From positions 1 to 54,065 of the forward strand of contig NZ_LPWF01000006.1 of NCBI RefSeq assembly GCF_001723305.1: a DNA stretch of 54,065 bases, written 5' to 3'. Source of the DNA: Methyloceanibacter superfactus (lineage in GTDB: Bacteria; Pseudomonadota; Alphaproteobacteria; Rhizobiales; Methyloligellaceae). The position numbers were made by a program, and so were the translations under genes. The notes beneath the pieces were generated by a model, which was not told where the DNA came from, ran no database searches, and was given only the letters and a program-made list of their open reading frames with translations. Below, piece by piece: positions 1-9,198 of the stretch; positions within the stretch are counted from its first letter, which is position 1, and each line of letters begins with the position of its first letter.

Positions 1-2068
1 TCACCATGTAGTGGCCGAAGGTGCCGCTAGCCTCGACAAGACCCTCACCGAGCGCACGAACGCTCTCACGAACGTGGTGGCCGAGAGCGCCGTCACGCTC
101 GATAAGACGCTCACCGAGCGCACGGACGCTCTCACCAACGTGGTGGCGGAAAGCGCGGTCACGCTCGACAAGACGCTGTCCGAGCGCACCGACGCCTTCA
201 CCAATGTGGTGGCCGAAGGCGCCATCGCCTTCGAGAAGACCCTCACCGAGCGCACCGAAGCTCTGGCCACGACCATCGACGAGCGGGCCAATGCGGTGGA
301 CAAGACGCTGGCCGATCGCACGGCCCAGTTCACCTCGGCGGTCAACCAAGGCGCCATCGCCCTCGACCGGACGTTGGCCGAGCGGGCCGACAGCTTCACC
401 AAGTCTCTGCTGGAGAAGGTGAAGGGGCTGGAGACGGCCATCACGCAGCAGACCGCGGCCCTCGATCAGACCATGGGCGAGCGGACGCAGCTGGTCATCA
501 CGTCCCTCGCCGAGCGGCTCAAGTCCATCGACACGACTTTCGGCCAGCGCACGGCCGAGACCGACAAGATGCTCGGCGAGCACACGCGCGTGGCCGAGGA
601 GACGTTCGGCAAGCAGACCGCGCAGCTCAATGAGGTCCTCGCCAACAACTCGCAGATGATGCAGCAGACGGCGGAACAGGTCGGCGCCCAGTCCAAGGAG
701 GCGGTCGACATCCTCACCAGCCAGACCGGGAATTTGCGCGAGGTCTCACGCGGGCTGCTCGAGCAGATCCACGGCCTCACCCAGCGCTTCGAGAACCAGG
801 GCCAAGCCATCCTCACCGCGGCGAAGGCGCTCGATTCCTCCAACGCCAAGATCGACTCCATTCTGGAGGGCCGCCATCAGTCCATTATCGGCCTGCTCCA
901 CACGGTCAACACCAAGGCCAAGGAGCTCGACGGCATGATGGGCAACTACGCGGGCATCGTCGAAGGCGCGCTGACGCAAGCCGAGTCGCGGGCCAAGCAG
1001 GTGACCACGGCCCTCGGCCGCGATACCGCGAGCCAAGCCCAGCAGGCCCTCGCCCAGATCGAGAAGCTGCGCGAAGAGGCGCAAGCCCACACAGCCCGCG
1101 CGGTCACCGACCTCAAGGGCAGCTTCGAGACGGTCATCACGCAGATCGGCAAGCAGCTCGAGCAGATGCGCGGGCAGTTCGATCATACCTCGCGCGGCAT
1201 GCGTGAGGCGGCGCGGCAGACCGCGACCGATCTCGACAGCTTGCGCCAAGAGATGCAGAAGCGGATGGACACCCTGCCCGAGCAGACCGCGCAGGCGACC
1301 GCCGCGATCCGCAAGGCGCTCACCGACCAGTTCCGCGAGATCGAAGCCCTCCACCCCGACCCTGTCGCGGGCGAGCGCTTCCGCCGCGACCATGGGCAGC
1401 GGAGCCGATCCTTACCGCCAGTCGCCGCAGCCCCAGCCGCAGCCGAGGCCCCAGGCCTTCGCGCCGCAGGACGATGGCCGTTCAGGCGGCGACTACGGCC
1501 TGCCGCCGCTGCCGCGGTTCGATGCGCGCGGACGTCAGGTGTCCGCCCCGCATGAAGCGGCCGATCTCGACCAGGCCGCGGGCGGCCTCGCGCACCAGCT
1601 TGCTGCGCCGGTAGCCGTGGCAACCGGTCCATGGGCGAGTTGCTCTCCCAACCCGATCCGTATGGCGGACAGGGCTACGGCAACGCCCCTGCCCCGGCTC
1701 CTGCCTATGGCGGCGGCCGCCCGGCTCCTGCCGGCGCCGGTCAGCTCCGTATCGAGGAATTGGCCCGGGCGATCGACCATCGCACGGCGGCGGATGTCTG
1801 GCACCGCATGCGGGCCGGCGAGCACGGCGTGCTCGGACGTCACATCTACACCTATGACGGCCAGGTGACCTTCGAGGAGATCTCCGGCCGCTACGATCGC
1901 GACGGCGAGTTCCGCAACACTGTCGACCGCTATATCGGCGACTTCGAGCGCCTGCTCGCGGAAGCCGAGCAGTCCGACCCGACGGGCAACATGTTGCAGA
2001 ACTATCTGACGTCGGAGACCGGGCGCGTTTATCTGCTGCTCTCTCACGCGAGCGGCCGCCTGCGCTAG
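1..2068 (+). CDS. Long repeat-containing coiled-coil protein, 5'-partial, frameshifted
   Basis: This is the 3' part of a long gene that enters from the left edge; no start codon is visible. The first ~130 codons are 22-residue repeats, followed by ~330 residues rich in Glu, Gln, Ala and Thr, so the product should be a long amphipathic helix or coiled coil of the apolipoprotein A1/A4/E-like kind often seen in Hyphomicrobiales. The last ~110 residues look conserved and compact (motifs RMRAGEHGVLGRH, VDRYIGDFERLL, LTSETGRVYLLL). To reach that end the reading frame must move from frame 2 to frame 3 near 1,385-1,400, cross a Pro/Gln-rich linker, and return to frame 2 near 1,605. No enzymatic motif is visible; a structural or envelope-organising role is only a guess. 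Confidence 0.7.
8..403 (+). repeat. Tandem 66-bp (22-residue) repeats
   Basis: About six head-to-tail copies of a 66-bp unit encode a 22-residue module whose best copies share the core AVTLDKTLTERTD. Copies 1 to 4 are very similar at the DNA level, while copies 5 and 6 diverge (ADRTAQF, AERADSF). The first copy begins at or before the left edge, so the array may be longer. The 22-residue period matches two turns of an 11-mer amphipathic helix, as in apolipoproteins. Confidence 0.85.
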
Positions 2069-2100
2069 AGCCTCGCACGTTTTAGGCTCCCCCAAAGATT

Positions 2101-2143
2101 GGCCCCCTCCTCCCAGACCGGGAGCGAGGGGGCCTTTTTTTTT
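2101..2143 (+). terminator. Rho-independent terminator
   Basis: A 9-bp GGCCCCCTC/GAGGGGGCC stem (2,101-2,109 with 2,126-2,134) is followed by nine T residues. It lies 32 bases after the stop of the coiled-coil gene and should end its transcript. Confidence 0.9.
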
Positions 2144-2212
2144 GGAGTCGTTTCAGCGCAATGGGCCGCGCGGCTGACAAGCCGGTGGCAATTCGTGAAA
2201 ATCGGGAAGACC

Positions 2213-2803
2213 TTAGCGGCGGGCGGAGACCCAGCCGGTGATGTCCTGCAGCACCTCGGTGAAGGCCTGGTTCAGCGCGGCGATGACGTCTTCGGGGTTA
2301 TCGGTGGTGGCGGGCACGCGCGAGCTGAAGCCTCTGGTGGCTACCACCCTGCCCGAGCTGGTGTTGATCAGCTTGGCGAAGATGTCGACCTCGGCGGCGG
2401 CCTTGCCGCTCGACACGTCGACCTGGAAGGCACGCAGCTCCGTGGCGAGACCGAATTGCCCGGACGTGGCGCTCACCGCCTTGACCGCGCCGGAATTCTG
2501 GAAGCTCTCGATCATGCGGGCCTGCACCAGCCGCGGCAGGCGGTCGCTCCAGGCAACGCCCTTGTAATAAGACACCTGATCGGCCCGGGGACGCACCATC
2601 AAGCGGTTGGTCTCGAGCGCATGCACGGCCACGGGTTCATAGACGACGAGCTGCCAGGGTGCCCGGCGGGCGCTGCCGGCGAAGTCGAGCGCGACGAGGT
2701 CGTAGGTATCCGGTGCGTGGCCACCACCGCCGCCCGCGAGCGCGCAGCCCGCTAGGCCCAGGCAAATCAAGCCCGCGGCAAGAATCGGCGCCGACCGAGA
2801 CAT
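2213..2803 (-). CDS. ABC-type transport auxiliary lipoprotein (PqiC/MlaA-system-like)
   Basis: This predicted outer-membrane lipoprotein of 196 residues starts with a short hydrophobic signal ending in a lipobox (LGLAGC), so Cys about 20 would be lipidated. I chose the ATG at 2,803 because it directly precedes the signal; the open frame upstream has no signal character. The body fits the auxiliary-lipoprotein family that accompanies MCE-type importers (PqiC/DUF330-like): it has an YEPVAVHAL stretch and a C-terminal helix with ALNQAFTEVLQDI. It is the last gene of the mla-like operon, 50 bases after mlaD, and probably gives the outer-membrane contact for lipid movement between the membranes. 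The family assignment is from sequence character and context. Confidence 0.75.
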   Translation of the reverse strand: MSRSAPILAAGLICLGLAGCALAGGGGGHAPDTYDLVALDFAGSARRAPWQLVVYEPVAVHALETNRLMVRPRADQVSYYKGVAWSDRLPRLVQARMIESFQNSGAVKAVSATSGQFGLATELRAFQVDVSSGKAAAEVDIFAKLINTSSGRVVATRGFSSRVPATTDNPEDVIAALNQAFTEVLQDITGWVSARR

Positions 2804-2852
2804 GTCCGATCGCCCCCTGTTACGCGGCACTCCAACGGCCTTTTGAAGTGCC

Positions 2853-3689
2853 TTATTGACCACGTGGAGTGTATTCCGGCACTTGTGATCCACCAAGCAA
2901 AAAGCCGCGGGGGTCAGCCTCCAACTTCTCAAGAACTCGGTTCAGAGTTGCTGCCGCACGGCGCCCTTCGCGCATGGTCGCACTGAACTCCTGCATGCTT
3001 TCCTTGGCCTGCCGGGTCAGTCCGTCCATGTTATCCCCAAGAGAGACTTCGAGCTTACTACTCAAGCTCTTGAACGACTGTGCGCCCTGACCGACATCGT
3101 CGATCATCTGGCCGATCTCGGCATTCTTCTCGTTCAGCATGGAAGTGAACTGCTGGAGATTGCCCAAGGTCGTGGTGATCGCCTTCTCATTGGCGGCAAC
3201 GAGGTCGTCGAGACGCTTGATAAACACATTGGCGTTGTTCAAAGCCGCCGGCGCGGCATCGAACAAGCCCTGCCCGGCCCCGCGATCTGCCTGGATCGTC
3301 GGCACCGGGTCTTCTCCCGTCGCCACCAGCAGGGGCGAGTCCGGCGTGCCGGGCGTGATCTGGATACCGCTGCCACCGGTCAGGCCGAGCGATTGGATGC
3401 TGGCGCGGGAGTTCTCGCGCACCGGCGTTCCGTCGTTCACGCTGATCAGAACCTGCACTTTGCGGCCGTCGTCGGGATCGAGGGCGAAGGACTGCACCTC
3501 GCCGACCTTGATGCCGTTGAAGCCGACACTCGAGCCCGAAGTGAGCCCGGCTACCGAAGTCTCGAACACGATGAGGTAGCGCGTGCCACCGCCGGCGAAA
3601 TTGCTGATCCAGAAAATGAAGATGAAGGCAAAGGCGAGCACGCCCAGCACGAAGCCGCCGATCATCAAGTAGTTCGCTTTGGTTTCCAT
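2853..3689 (-). CDS. mlaD: MlaD-type MCE-domain lipid transport protein
   Basis: This 278-residue protein has one N-terminal membrane helix (about residues 6-29) and then an MCE domain (GLTSGSSVGFNGIKVGEV and the following beta-rich region). A helical C-terminal half follows. MCE proteins form hexameric rings in the periplasm that carry phospholipid between the inner-membrane ABC transporter and the outer membrane. The ATG at 3,689 (METKANYL) is preferred over the upstream GTG-type start at 3,707, because the membrane helix follows it at the usual distance. It lies 24 bases downstream of mlaF and is surely co-transcribed with it. The C-terminal helical region (NMDGLTRQAKESMQEF) is longer than in E. 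coli MlaD, as is common in alphaproteobacteria. Confidence 0.9.
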   Translation of the reverse strand: METKANYLMIGGFVLGVLAFAFIFIFWISNFAGGGTRYLIVFETSVAGLTSGSSVGFNGIKVGEVQSFALDPDDGRKVQVLISVNDGTPVRENSRASIQSLGLTGGSGIQITPGTPDSPLLVATGEDPVPTIQADRGAGQGLFDAAPAALNNANVFIKRLDDLVAANEKAITTTLGNLQQFTSMLNEKNAEIGQMIDDVGQGAQSFKSLSSKLEVSLGDNMDGLTRQAKESMQEFSATMREGRRAAATLNRVLEKLEADPRGFLLGGSQVPEYTPRGQ

Positions 3690-3713
3690 TGGACCCTCAA
3701 CAAACACGCGCCA

Positions 3714-4514
3714 TTAGACGATGAGCCGTCGCTGCTCGGTCGGGCTCGCGGCACGCGCACGCTCGCCGCAGAAATATTCCTTGATCCAAGGGTGATTGGG
3801 CTGGCGCTGCAGTTCGGCCGGCGATCCAGTCCGCACGATCTGTTTGTCGGCCAGCACCGCCACCCGGTCACACACCGTAAAAATGGTATCAAGGTCGTGG
3901 GTCACCATATAGACAGTCAGCCCAAGTGTCTGTTGTAACTTGCGAATTAGGTGGTCAAAGTCGGTGGCGCCAATAGGGTCGAGACCGGCCGTAGGCTCAT
4001 CCAGGAACACGATCTCGGGGTCCAGCGCGAGCGCCCTGGCCAAGCCGGCGCGCTTCCGCATGCCGCCCGAGAGCTCGGAGGGAAACTTGTGCGCGGCGAC
4101 CGGCGGCAGGCCGACCATGGTGAGCTTGAGGAAGGCGAGGTCGTCCATCATGGACTGCGGCAGGTCGAGATGCTCACGCATCGGTACCTGGATGTTTTGC
4201 AGCACGGTCAGCGAGGAGAACAGCGCGCCGTCCTGAAACAAGAGGCCCCAGCGCTTCTCGATCTCGAGGCGGGCTTCCGGCGTGAGCGTCTTGGCATCCT
4301 GTCCGAACAGCCCGACATCGCCCTTGTCCGGCGTCACCAACCCGGTGATCACTCGCATCAGAACCGACTTGCCCTGGCCGGAGCCGCCGACAATGGCGAG
4401 GATCTCGCCGCGATAGACGTCGAGATTGAGCCCGTCCCAAATCTGATGGCTGCCGAAGCTCTTGGCGAGCCCGCGCACGCGGATGACCACCTCTCGTCCG
4501 TTGTCGACGATCAC
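3714..4514 (-). CDS. mlaF: MlaF-type ABC ATP-binding protein
   Basis: This 266-residue ATPase powers the lipid importer. Its ABC motifs are in order: Walker A GGSGQGKS (43-50), signature LSGGMRKRAGLARAL (148-162), Walker B IVFLDEP (168-174) and the switch His in MVTHD (H206). The length is normal for MlaF (about 270). The start is GTG at 4,514, which overlaps the stop of the permease gene by four bases (GTGA), a sign of translational coupling. The permease lies upstream and mlaD downstream. Confidence 0.95.
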   Translation of the reverse strand: MIVDNGREVVIRVRGLAKSFGSHQIWDGLNLDVYRGEILAIVGGSGQGKSVLMRVITGLVTPDKGDVGLFGQDAKTLTPEARLEIEKRWGLLFQDGALFSSLTVLQNIQVPMREHLDLPQSMMDDLAFLKLTMVGLPPVAAHKFPSELSGGMRKRAGLARALALDPEIVFLDEPTAGLDPIGATDFDHLIRKLQQTLGLTVYMVTHDLDTIFTVCDRVAVLADKQIVRTGSPAELQRQPNHPWIKEYFCGERARAASPTEQRRLIV

Positions 4515-5688
4515 ACCCCGATCCCCGACAAGAACATGGCGAAGACGGCGTCCAAAATGATGACCAGGAAGATCGCCTTGACCACGGCGCTGGTGACATG
4601 GGTGCCGAGGGACTCCGCGCTGCCCTCCACGCGTAAGCCTTCGAGGCAGCCGACAAGGCCAATGATAACAGCGGCGAACGGCGCCTTGATCATGCCGGCC
4701 ATGAAATGCTGGACGTCTACCGCTTCGTGCAGCTTGTCGAGATAGGTCGACATATCGAGCCCGAGCACGCCGAAGGCCATCACGCCGCCGCCGGCGAGCC
4801 CCATGATGTCGCCGAGGAAGGTGAGCAGCGGCAGCGCCACGACCAGCGCCAGCACGCGCGGCAGCACCAGCGTGTCCATAGGATCAATGCCGAGCGTCCG
4901 CATGGCGTCGATCTCCTCCCGCATCTTCATGGAGCCGATCTCGGCGGTGAAGGCCGAGCCCGAGCGGCCGGCCACCATGATGGCGGTAAGCAGGATGCCC
5001 ACCTCGCGCAAGGCCAGGATGGCGACCATGTTGACGGCGAAGGGCTCGGCGCCGAAGGGGCGCAACTGCACCACGCCTTGCTGCATGACCACGGCGCCGA
5101 TCAAGAAGCAGATCAAGGCGATGATCGGCACGGCCCGCAGGCCCGCGTGGTCGAGATGATGGAAGAAGGAGATCGGCCGAAAGCGCCAAGGCTGCTTGAA
5201 CAGGCGCAAGAAGGCCGCCGTCACCTCGCCGAGAAACGTCGTGAGCTCGATCCCGTCGCGCCACACGCCGGTCAGCGTCTTGGTGGTGTCCTCGATGGCT
5301 TGCGTGAGCAGTCCGCGCTTCTCGACCTCGGGCCGCTGGGCGTTGCCGCGGCGATGCACCTCCTCGATGAGGATGCGGAAGCCTTCGGTGGCGCCGGCGT
5401 AATGGGTCCGCAATCCGCCCTTCTGCCAAGCATTGGCCGTGCGCTGGAGCAGCCAGGCGCCCGCCGTGTCGATCTCGGCGATCCCGGCGATGTCCATCTC
5501 GCCGGTGAAGTCCGGCGTGGGCGGGATCGGCACTCTGAGGCGCTTCAAGGCCTTGTCGAGCCGCGCGGCCTCGGCCACCGTCCAGCGCCGGTCGCCACCA
5601 GCCGGAACGTGGTGCCACTAAGCTCGACGCGGAAGCCCGGGGCGCGGGCTTGCGTCGGCAGGACGAGCTGGTGATCGCGCTTGAGCAT
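4511..5688 (-). CDS. mlaE: MlaE-type ABC permease with N-terminal STAS domain, frameshifted
   Basis: This is the inner-membrane permease of the lipid ABC system. The N-terminal ~120 residues form a STAS domain (the MlaB-like part, DTAGAWLLQRT), fused to a MlaE permease with about five membrane segments and the usual ALREVGILLTAIMVAGRSG loop. The open frame begins only at 5,578, but adding one C near 5,597 joins it to an upstream segment starting with ATG at 5,688, which gives a normal STAS N-terminus (FRLVATGRWTVAEAARLDKAL). I therefore annotate from 5,688 with a probable one-base loss. It is the first gene of mlaE-mlaF-mlaD-lipoprotein. No separate mlaB or mlaC is present here; fusion to STAS explains the missing mlaB. 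Confidence 0.9.
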
Positions 5689-5783
5689 GGAAGGGCTTAA
5701 CTTGGCTCGTGGTCTACGCTTTTAGCCGGCACCGTGAGAATTTCTCTGTATTTGAATGATAACACGGGAGAAAGAAAGGCGTT

Positions 5784-6803
5784 ATGGCGGGTTCTCGGCT
5801 TGACCTTAACGGCGCGGGCGCCGGTTTGCGGCTCGCGCTCCGGGTGGAACGCTGGCCCATCCGCGGGGCCTTTACCATCGCCCGCGGCGCCAAACGCGAG
5901 GCGCAGGTGGTAGTGGCCGAGATCGGCGACGGCACTCATGTCGGGCGCGGCGAATGCGTGCCCTACGCCCGCTACGGCGAGAGCGTCGAGAGCGTGGTCG
6001 CCGCGATCGAATCCGCCCGCGGGACCCTCGCGCAGGGCCTGGACCGTGCCGGGCTCAACGCTCTTCTCCCGGCCGGAGCGGCGCGCAATGCGCTCGACTG
6101 CGCCATGTGGGATCTGGAGGCAAAGCGGTCAGGGCGCCGCGCGGCGGCACTCGCCGGGCTCCCACCCCCGCACGCGGTGGCGACGGCCTTCACCATCTCG
6201 CTCGGCGATCCTCAGACCATGGCGGCGCAGGCGAAGGCGGCGGCTCGGCATTCGCTGCTCAAACTGAAACTGGGGGGCGCCGGCGATCGAGACCGTCTTG
6301 CGGCCGTCCGCGCAGCCGTGCCGCATACACGCCTCATCGCCGATGCCAACGAGGCCTGGCAACCGCATGAAACCGAGTCGCTTCTCGCCGCAGCGGCAGA
6401 TACCGGCGTCGAGCTTGTCGAGCAGCCGCTGCCCGCCGGTGCGGACGGGCTGCTGGAGCAGATCGCGCATGCGGTGCCGGTCTGCGCCGACGAATCCGTG
6501 CATGACCGCGCCTCGCTCGATGCGTTGTCCCGGCGCTATGACGCGGTGAACATCAAGCTCGACAAGACCGGTGGCCTCACCGAAGCGCTGCTCACCGCCG
6601 AGCGTGCCCGCACGCTTGGCCTCAAGATCATGGTGGGCAGCATGGTGGCGACATCGCTGTCGATGGCCCCCGCCCTGCTGGTGGCGCAAAACGCCGACTG
6701 GGTGGATCTCGACGGCCCGCTCTTGCTGGCGGCCGACCGCACGCCTGGCCTTATCTACGAGGCGGACATGGTCCTTCCGCCGGCGCCGGAGCTGTGGGGC
6801 TGA
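5784..6803 (+). CDS. Dipeptide epimerase (L-Ala-D/L-Glu epimerase type), enolase superfamily
   Basis: This 339-residue enzyme belongs to the muconate-lactonizing subgroup of the enolase superfamily. The characteristic residues are visible: Lys pair in LLKLKLGG, metal-binding Asp in DANEAW, Glu in VELVEQP, Asp/Glu in CADES, and the second catalytic Lys in NIKLDKTGG. Length and the KLD-KTGG loop fit L-Ala-D/L-Glu epimerases, which act in cell-wall peptide recycling. The start at 5,784 has a GGAGAAAG ribosome site. It is divergent from mlaE, with 95 bases between them. The exact dipeptide substrate cannot be read from sequence. Confidence 0.88.
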   Translation: MAGSRLDLNGAGAGLRLALRVERWPIRGAFTIARGAKREAQVVVAEIGDGTHVGRGECVPYARYGESVESVVAAIESARGTLAQGLDRAGLNALLPAGAARNALDCAMWDLEAKRSGRRAAALAGLPPPHAVATAFTISLGDPQTMAAQAKAAARHSLLKLKLGGAGDRDRLAAVRAAVPHTRLIADANEAWQPHETESLLAAAADTGVELVEQPLPAGADGLLEQIAHAVPVCADESVHDRASLDALSRRYDAVNIKLDKTGGLTEALLTAERARTLGLKIMVGSMVATSLSMAPALLVAQNADWVDLDGPLLLAADRTPGLIYEADMVLPPAPELWG

Positions 6804-6806
6804 CGC

Positions 6807-7191
6807 TCAGAGGCTGTCGACGACACGCTTCAGCCGGTCGCGGACATTCTGGGCGACCTCGGCGAGACCCGGATTGTCGATGGCCTGCATGGAGGCGGCC
6901 GGGTCGACCGCCGACACTTCGACGTCCCCGTTTGCATGCTGCTGCACGATCACGTTGCACGGCAGCATGGTGCCGATCTTGTCCTCGAGCTGGAGCGCGC
7001 GATGGGCGAGTTGCGGGTTGCAGGCGCCGAGGATCCTGTAGGGGCGGAAGTCCTCGCCGAGCTTCGCCTTCATGGTGGCGGCCACATCGATATCGGTGAG
7101 CACGCCGAAGCCCTCTCCCTTCACGCCTCGTTCACACGCGCGATCGCCTGGTCGAAGGGGACATCGAGCGTCTTTGAGAATGGTAGCTCAT
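6807..7191 (-). CDS. DUF302 domain protein, two frameshifts
   Basis: A DUF302-family protein of about 127 residues. The intact open frame covers only residues from KGEGFGVLTDIDV onward (6,807-7,124). Upstream, an ATG at 7,191 (MSYH) followed by one added T near 7,184 and one added C near 7,126 rebuilds a typical DUF302 N-terminus (PFDQAIARVNEAL). The family fold is a small periplasmic or cytosolic alpha/beta domain of unknown function; here IGTMLPCNVIV is the conserved core with a Cys. It ends 3 bases after the convergent epimerase and sits 13 bases downstream of the LTXXQ protein gene, so these two minus-strand genes probably share a transcript. Confidence 0.8.
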
Positions 7192-7204
7192 TCCGGTGCG
7201 CTCC

Positions 7205-7751
7205 TTACATCATCCCGCAGCCGCCGCCCAAGAGCTTGTCGGCCTTTTCCTTCTGCGCGTCCGTGAGCACGGCATAGAGGCCCTCGGTCGCCGGCTTGAG
7301 CGCCTTGAGGCTCTCAAGCTTGGCTTCGGTCGCCTTGATACGCGCGTCCATGCGCTCCACGGCGTTCCCGCTCTCCTTGGCTTTCATCATGTCGGCATGC
7401 ATGCCTCCATGGAGGCATGGCGTGCCTGATCGCTTCGGCGTAAGCGTTCCAGGCGTCCGTCTGTGCGTCGGTGATCTCAAGATCAGCTTTGATGTAGGCA
7501 AGACGGCCTTCCATCATCGGGCGCGAATGCATCATGCCGCCTTGCATCATGCCCTTGCCCATCATGCCGCCCATCTTGGGGCAGTTGGCTTTGCCCTGGC
7601 CCTTCATACCGCCTTGCATCGCGCCTTTGCCCTGGCCGGGACCTCCCTGGCCCATCATACCGCCTTGACCACTTTGTTGCGCTGTGGCCGGGGACATGGC
7701 GATCGCCACCCCCATGCTGGCCGCACACAGAAACATGCCGAGCTTGTTCAT
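7205..7751 (-). CDS. Met/Gly-rich periplasmic LTXXQ-family protein, frameshifted
   Basis: A secreted protein of about 180 residues in the LTXXQ/Spy-like group. It has a signal peptide (MNKLGMFLCAASMGVAIAM, cleavage after ATA), then a Met/Gly/Gln-rich repeat region (GGMMGQGG, KMGGMMGKGMMQGGMM) that looks metal-binding, then helices with an LTxxQ-like site (ITDAQ) and a second one (LTDAQ) before the end GGGCGMM. The start at 7,751 has a strong AAGGAGAAGG site. The frame changes near 7,400-7,420, exactly at a 20-bp perfect palindrome, and continues as MHADMMKAKESG. Without this correction the frame runs upstream into the MFS gene, which is an artefact. Spy-type chaperones or copper/zinc sensors of the family are induced by envelope or metal stress; that role is inferred. 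Confidence 0.8.
7400..7419. repeat. 20-bp perfect palindrome at a frameshift
   Basis: The bases from CATGCCTCCA to TGGAGGCATG form a perfect 20-bp palindrome inside the LTXXQ gene, at the point where the reading frame breaks. It codes for nothing expected of the family, so it may be a local fold-back or consensus error. Confidence 0.8.
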
Positions 7752-7887
7752 GACATCCTTCTCCTTGGCTAAGCCGGAATCGTAGCTGTCCGGTGGACCC
7801 TGTCGTTGAGACCGATCAACAACACCCAAAATGGGGAGGTTTAACGGTTGCCGCACGTGGCCATTCGTCGCCCATAGGCGCGCCAAT

Positions 7888-9122
7888 CTAGCGATCCAGA
7901 TCGTCGACCGCGCCGACAACGGGACCACCATGCCAGCGCCGGCGCAGCAGAACGGCCGCGACCGTTCCAAAGAGAGCCACGCCGCCATGACCCCGTAGGC
8001 CTCGCCGCCGAGCGTCCGATAGAGCGGACCGCAGGCGAGCGTCACCGACCCCATGACGAGACCGGCGACCACGGCGGCGTAGAGCCCTTGCGCGGTGGCC
8101 GCTCGGTCCTCGGGCACCGCATGGGTGAGGAAATGAATGGCGGCGAGATGGGCGGCGCCGAAGCTCATGGCGTGAAGGGTCTGCAGCAACCCGGTCACCA
8201 GCAGAGGCGGATCGACGGCCATGAACCCCCAACGCAGCACGGATGCCGCGCCCGCCAGCCCCAATAACCTCACCGTACCGCAAGCCGCGATCACCCGGCC
8301 CGAAACGGCGAACAGCGCCACCTCGGCGACGACGCCGACAGACCACAGCGCACCGATGACGCCGGCGGACAAGCCTTGCGCCTGCCAGTGCAGCGTGCCG
8401 AAGGCATACATGAGCGCGTGACTTGCCTGGATCAGGCTCGCCGCCAGCAGGAACAGCAAGAATAGCGGCGCGCGGGCCAGCGCAAAGGCATCGCGGAGCT
8501 TGAGACGGCGGAGCGCCGGCGGGGCACCGGCAGGCTGACTCTTTCGCTTGTCAGGCTGCCGCGGCATCAGGTGGGTCGCCAACACCATCAACGCCGTGGC
8601 GCCAAGCAAGAGCGGTAGCACGGTCTGCGGCCCGAAGACTTGGATGATGGAGCCGGAGCCGAGGCTCGCCACGATGAACGTGATGGAGCCCCAGAGCCGC
8701 ACCCTGCCGTAGTCGAGACCGCCGCTGCGGATGCCGCCTGCCGCCACGGTCTCGATCAACGGCATGATCGACGTCCAGTTGATCGCCAGCAGCGTGATCG
8801 ACAACAGCATCTGCCAGAAGCCGTCCGAGATCCACAGAAGGACGAAGGAGAGCAACGCCCCCCAAGCCAGGACGATGAGGATGGCGCGGCGGTCGCCGAT
8901 ACGGTCGGCGACGAAGCTGATGGCCGGGGCGAAAAAGATGCGCGTATAGAGCGTCGCCGCCAACAGCACGGCGATCTGATCGGCGTTGAGCTCGCGCCAT
9001 TTCAGCCAGACCGGGAGATAGGGCAGATAGCAGCCGATCACCAGAAAGAGCGCGGCGTATAAGAAGCCGAGGCGCAAGGCGAACGACTTCGGCGCGGCAC
9101 TCGCTGAGGCGTGGTTTGCCAT
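7888..9122 (-). CDS. MFS transporter (HcaT/LacY-like), frameshifted near C-terminus
   Basis: A 12-helix major facilitator of about 411 residues, resembling the MFS_1_like/HcaT (3-phenylpropionate permease) group. N-terminal helix 1 contains YAALFLVIGCYLPYLPVWL and the loop between helices 2 and 3 has DRIGDRRAIL. Near 7,982 one missing base shifts the frame; with it restored the last helix reads VALFGTVAAVLLRRRW and ends at a TAG at 7,888. The substrate is unknown. The start is the ATG at 9,122, 77 bases from the divergent cheZ. Confidence 0.85.
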
Positions 9123-9198
9123 TGAGTTAACGAATCCCTTGCCCTAACGGCGGTACGCTCGGCCCCATACCCCGAATCAGGCTAGCCTCGCCACCACC

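Noticed and set aside
1..444. Long minus-strand open frame at the left edge
   Set aside because: It is the antisense of the 66-bp repeats; the plus-strand protein explains the sequence and its periodicity.
4706..5674. 322-residue plus-strand frame opposite mlaE
   Set aside because: His/Gln/Gly-rich antisense shadow of a well-supported permease gene.
7314..9122. 602-residue apparent fusion of an MFS transporter and an LTXXQ protein
   Set aside because: The join reads through a clear ribosome site and signal peptide at 7,751 and needs loss of the normal MFS end. A single missing base near 7,982 explains it.
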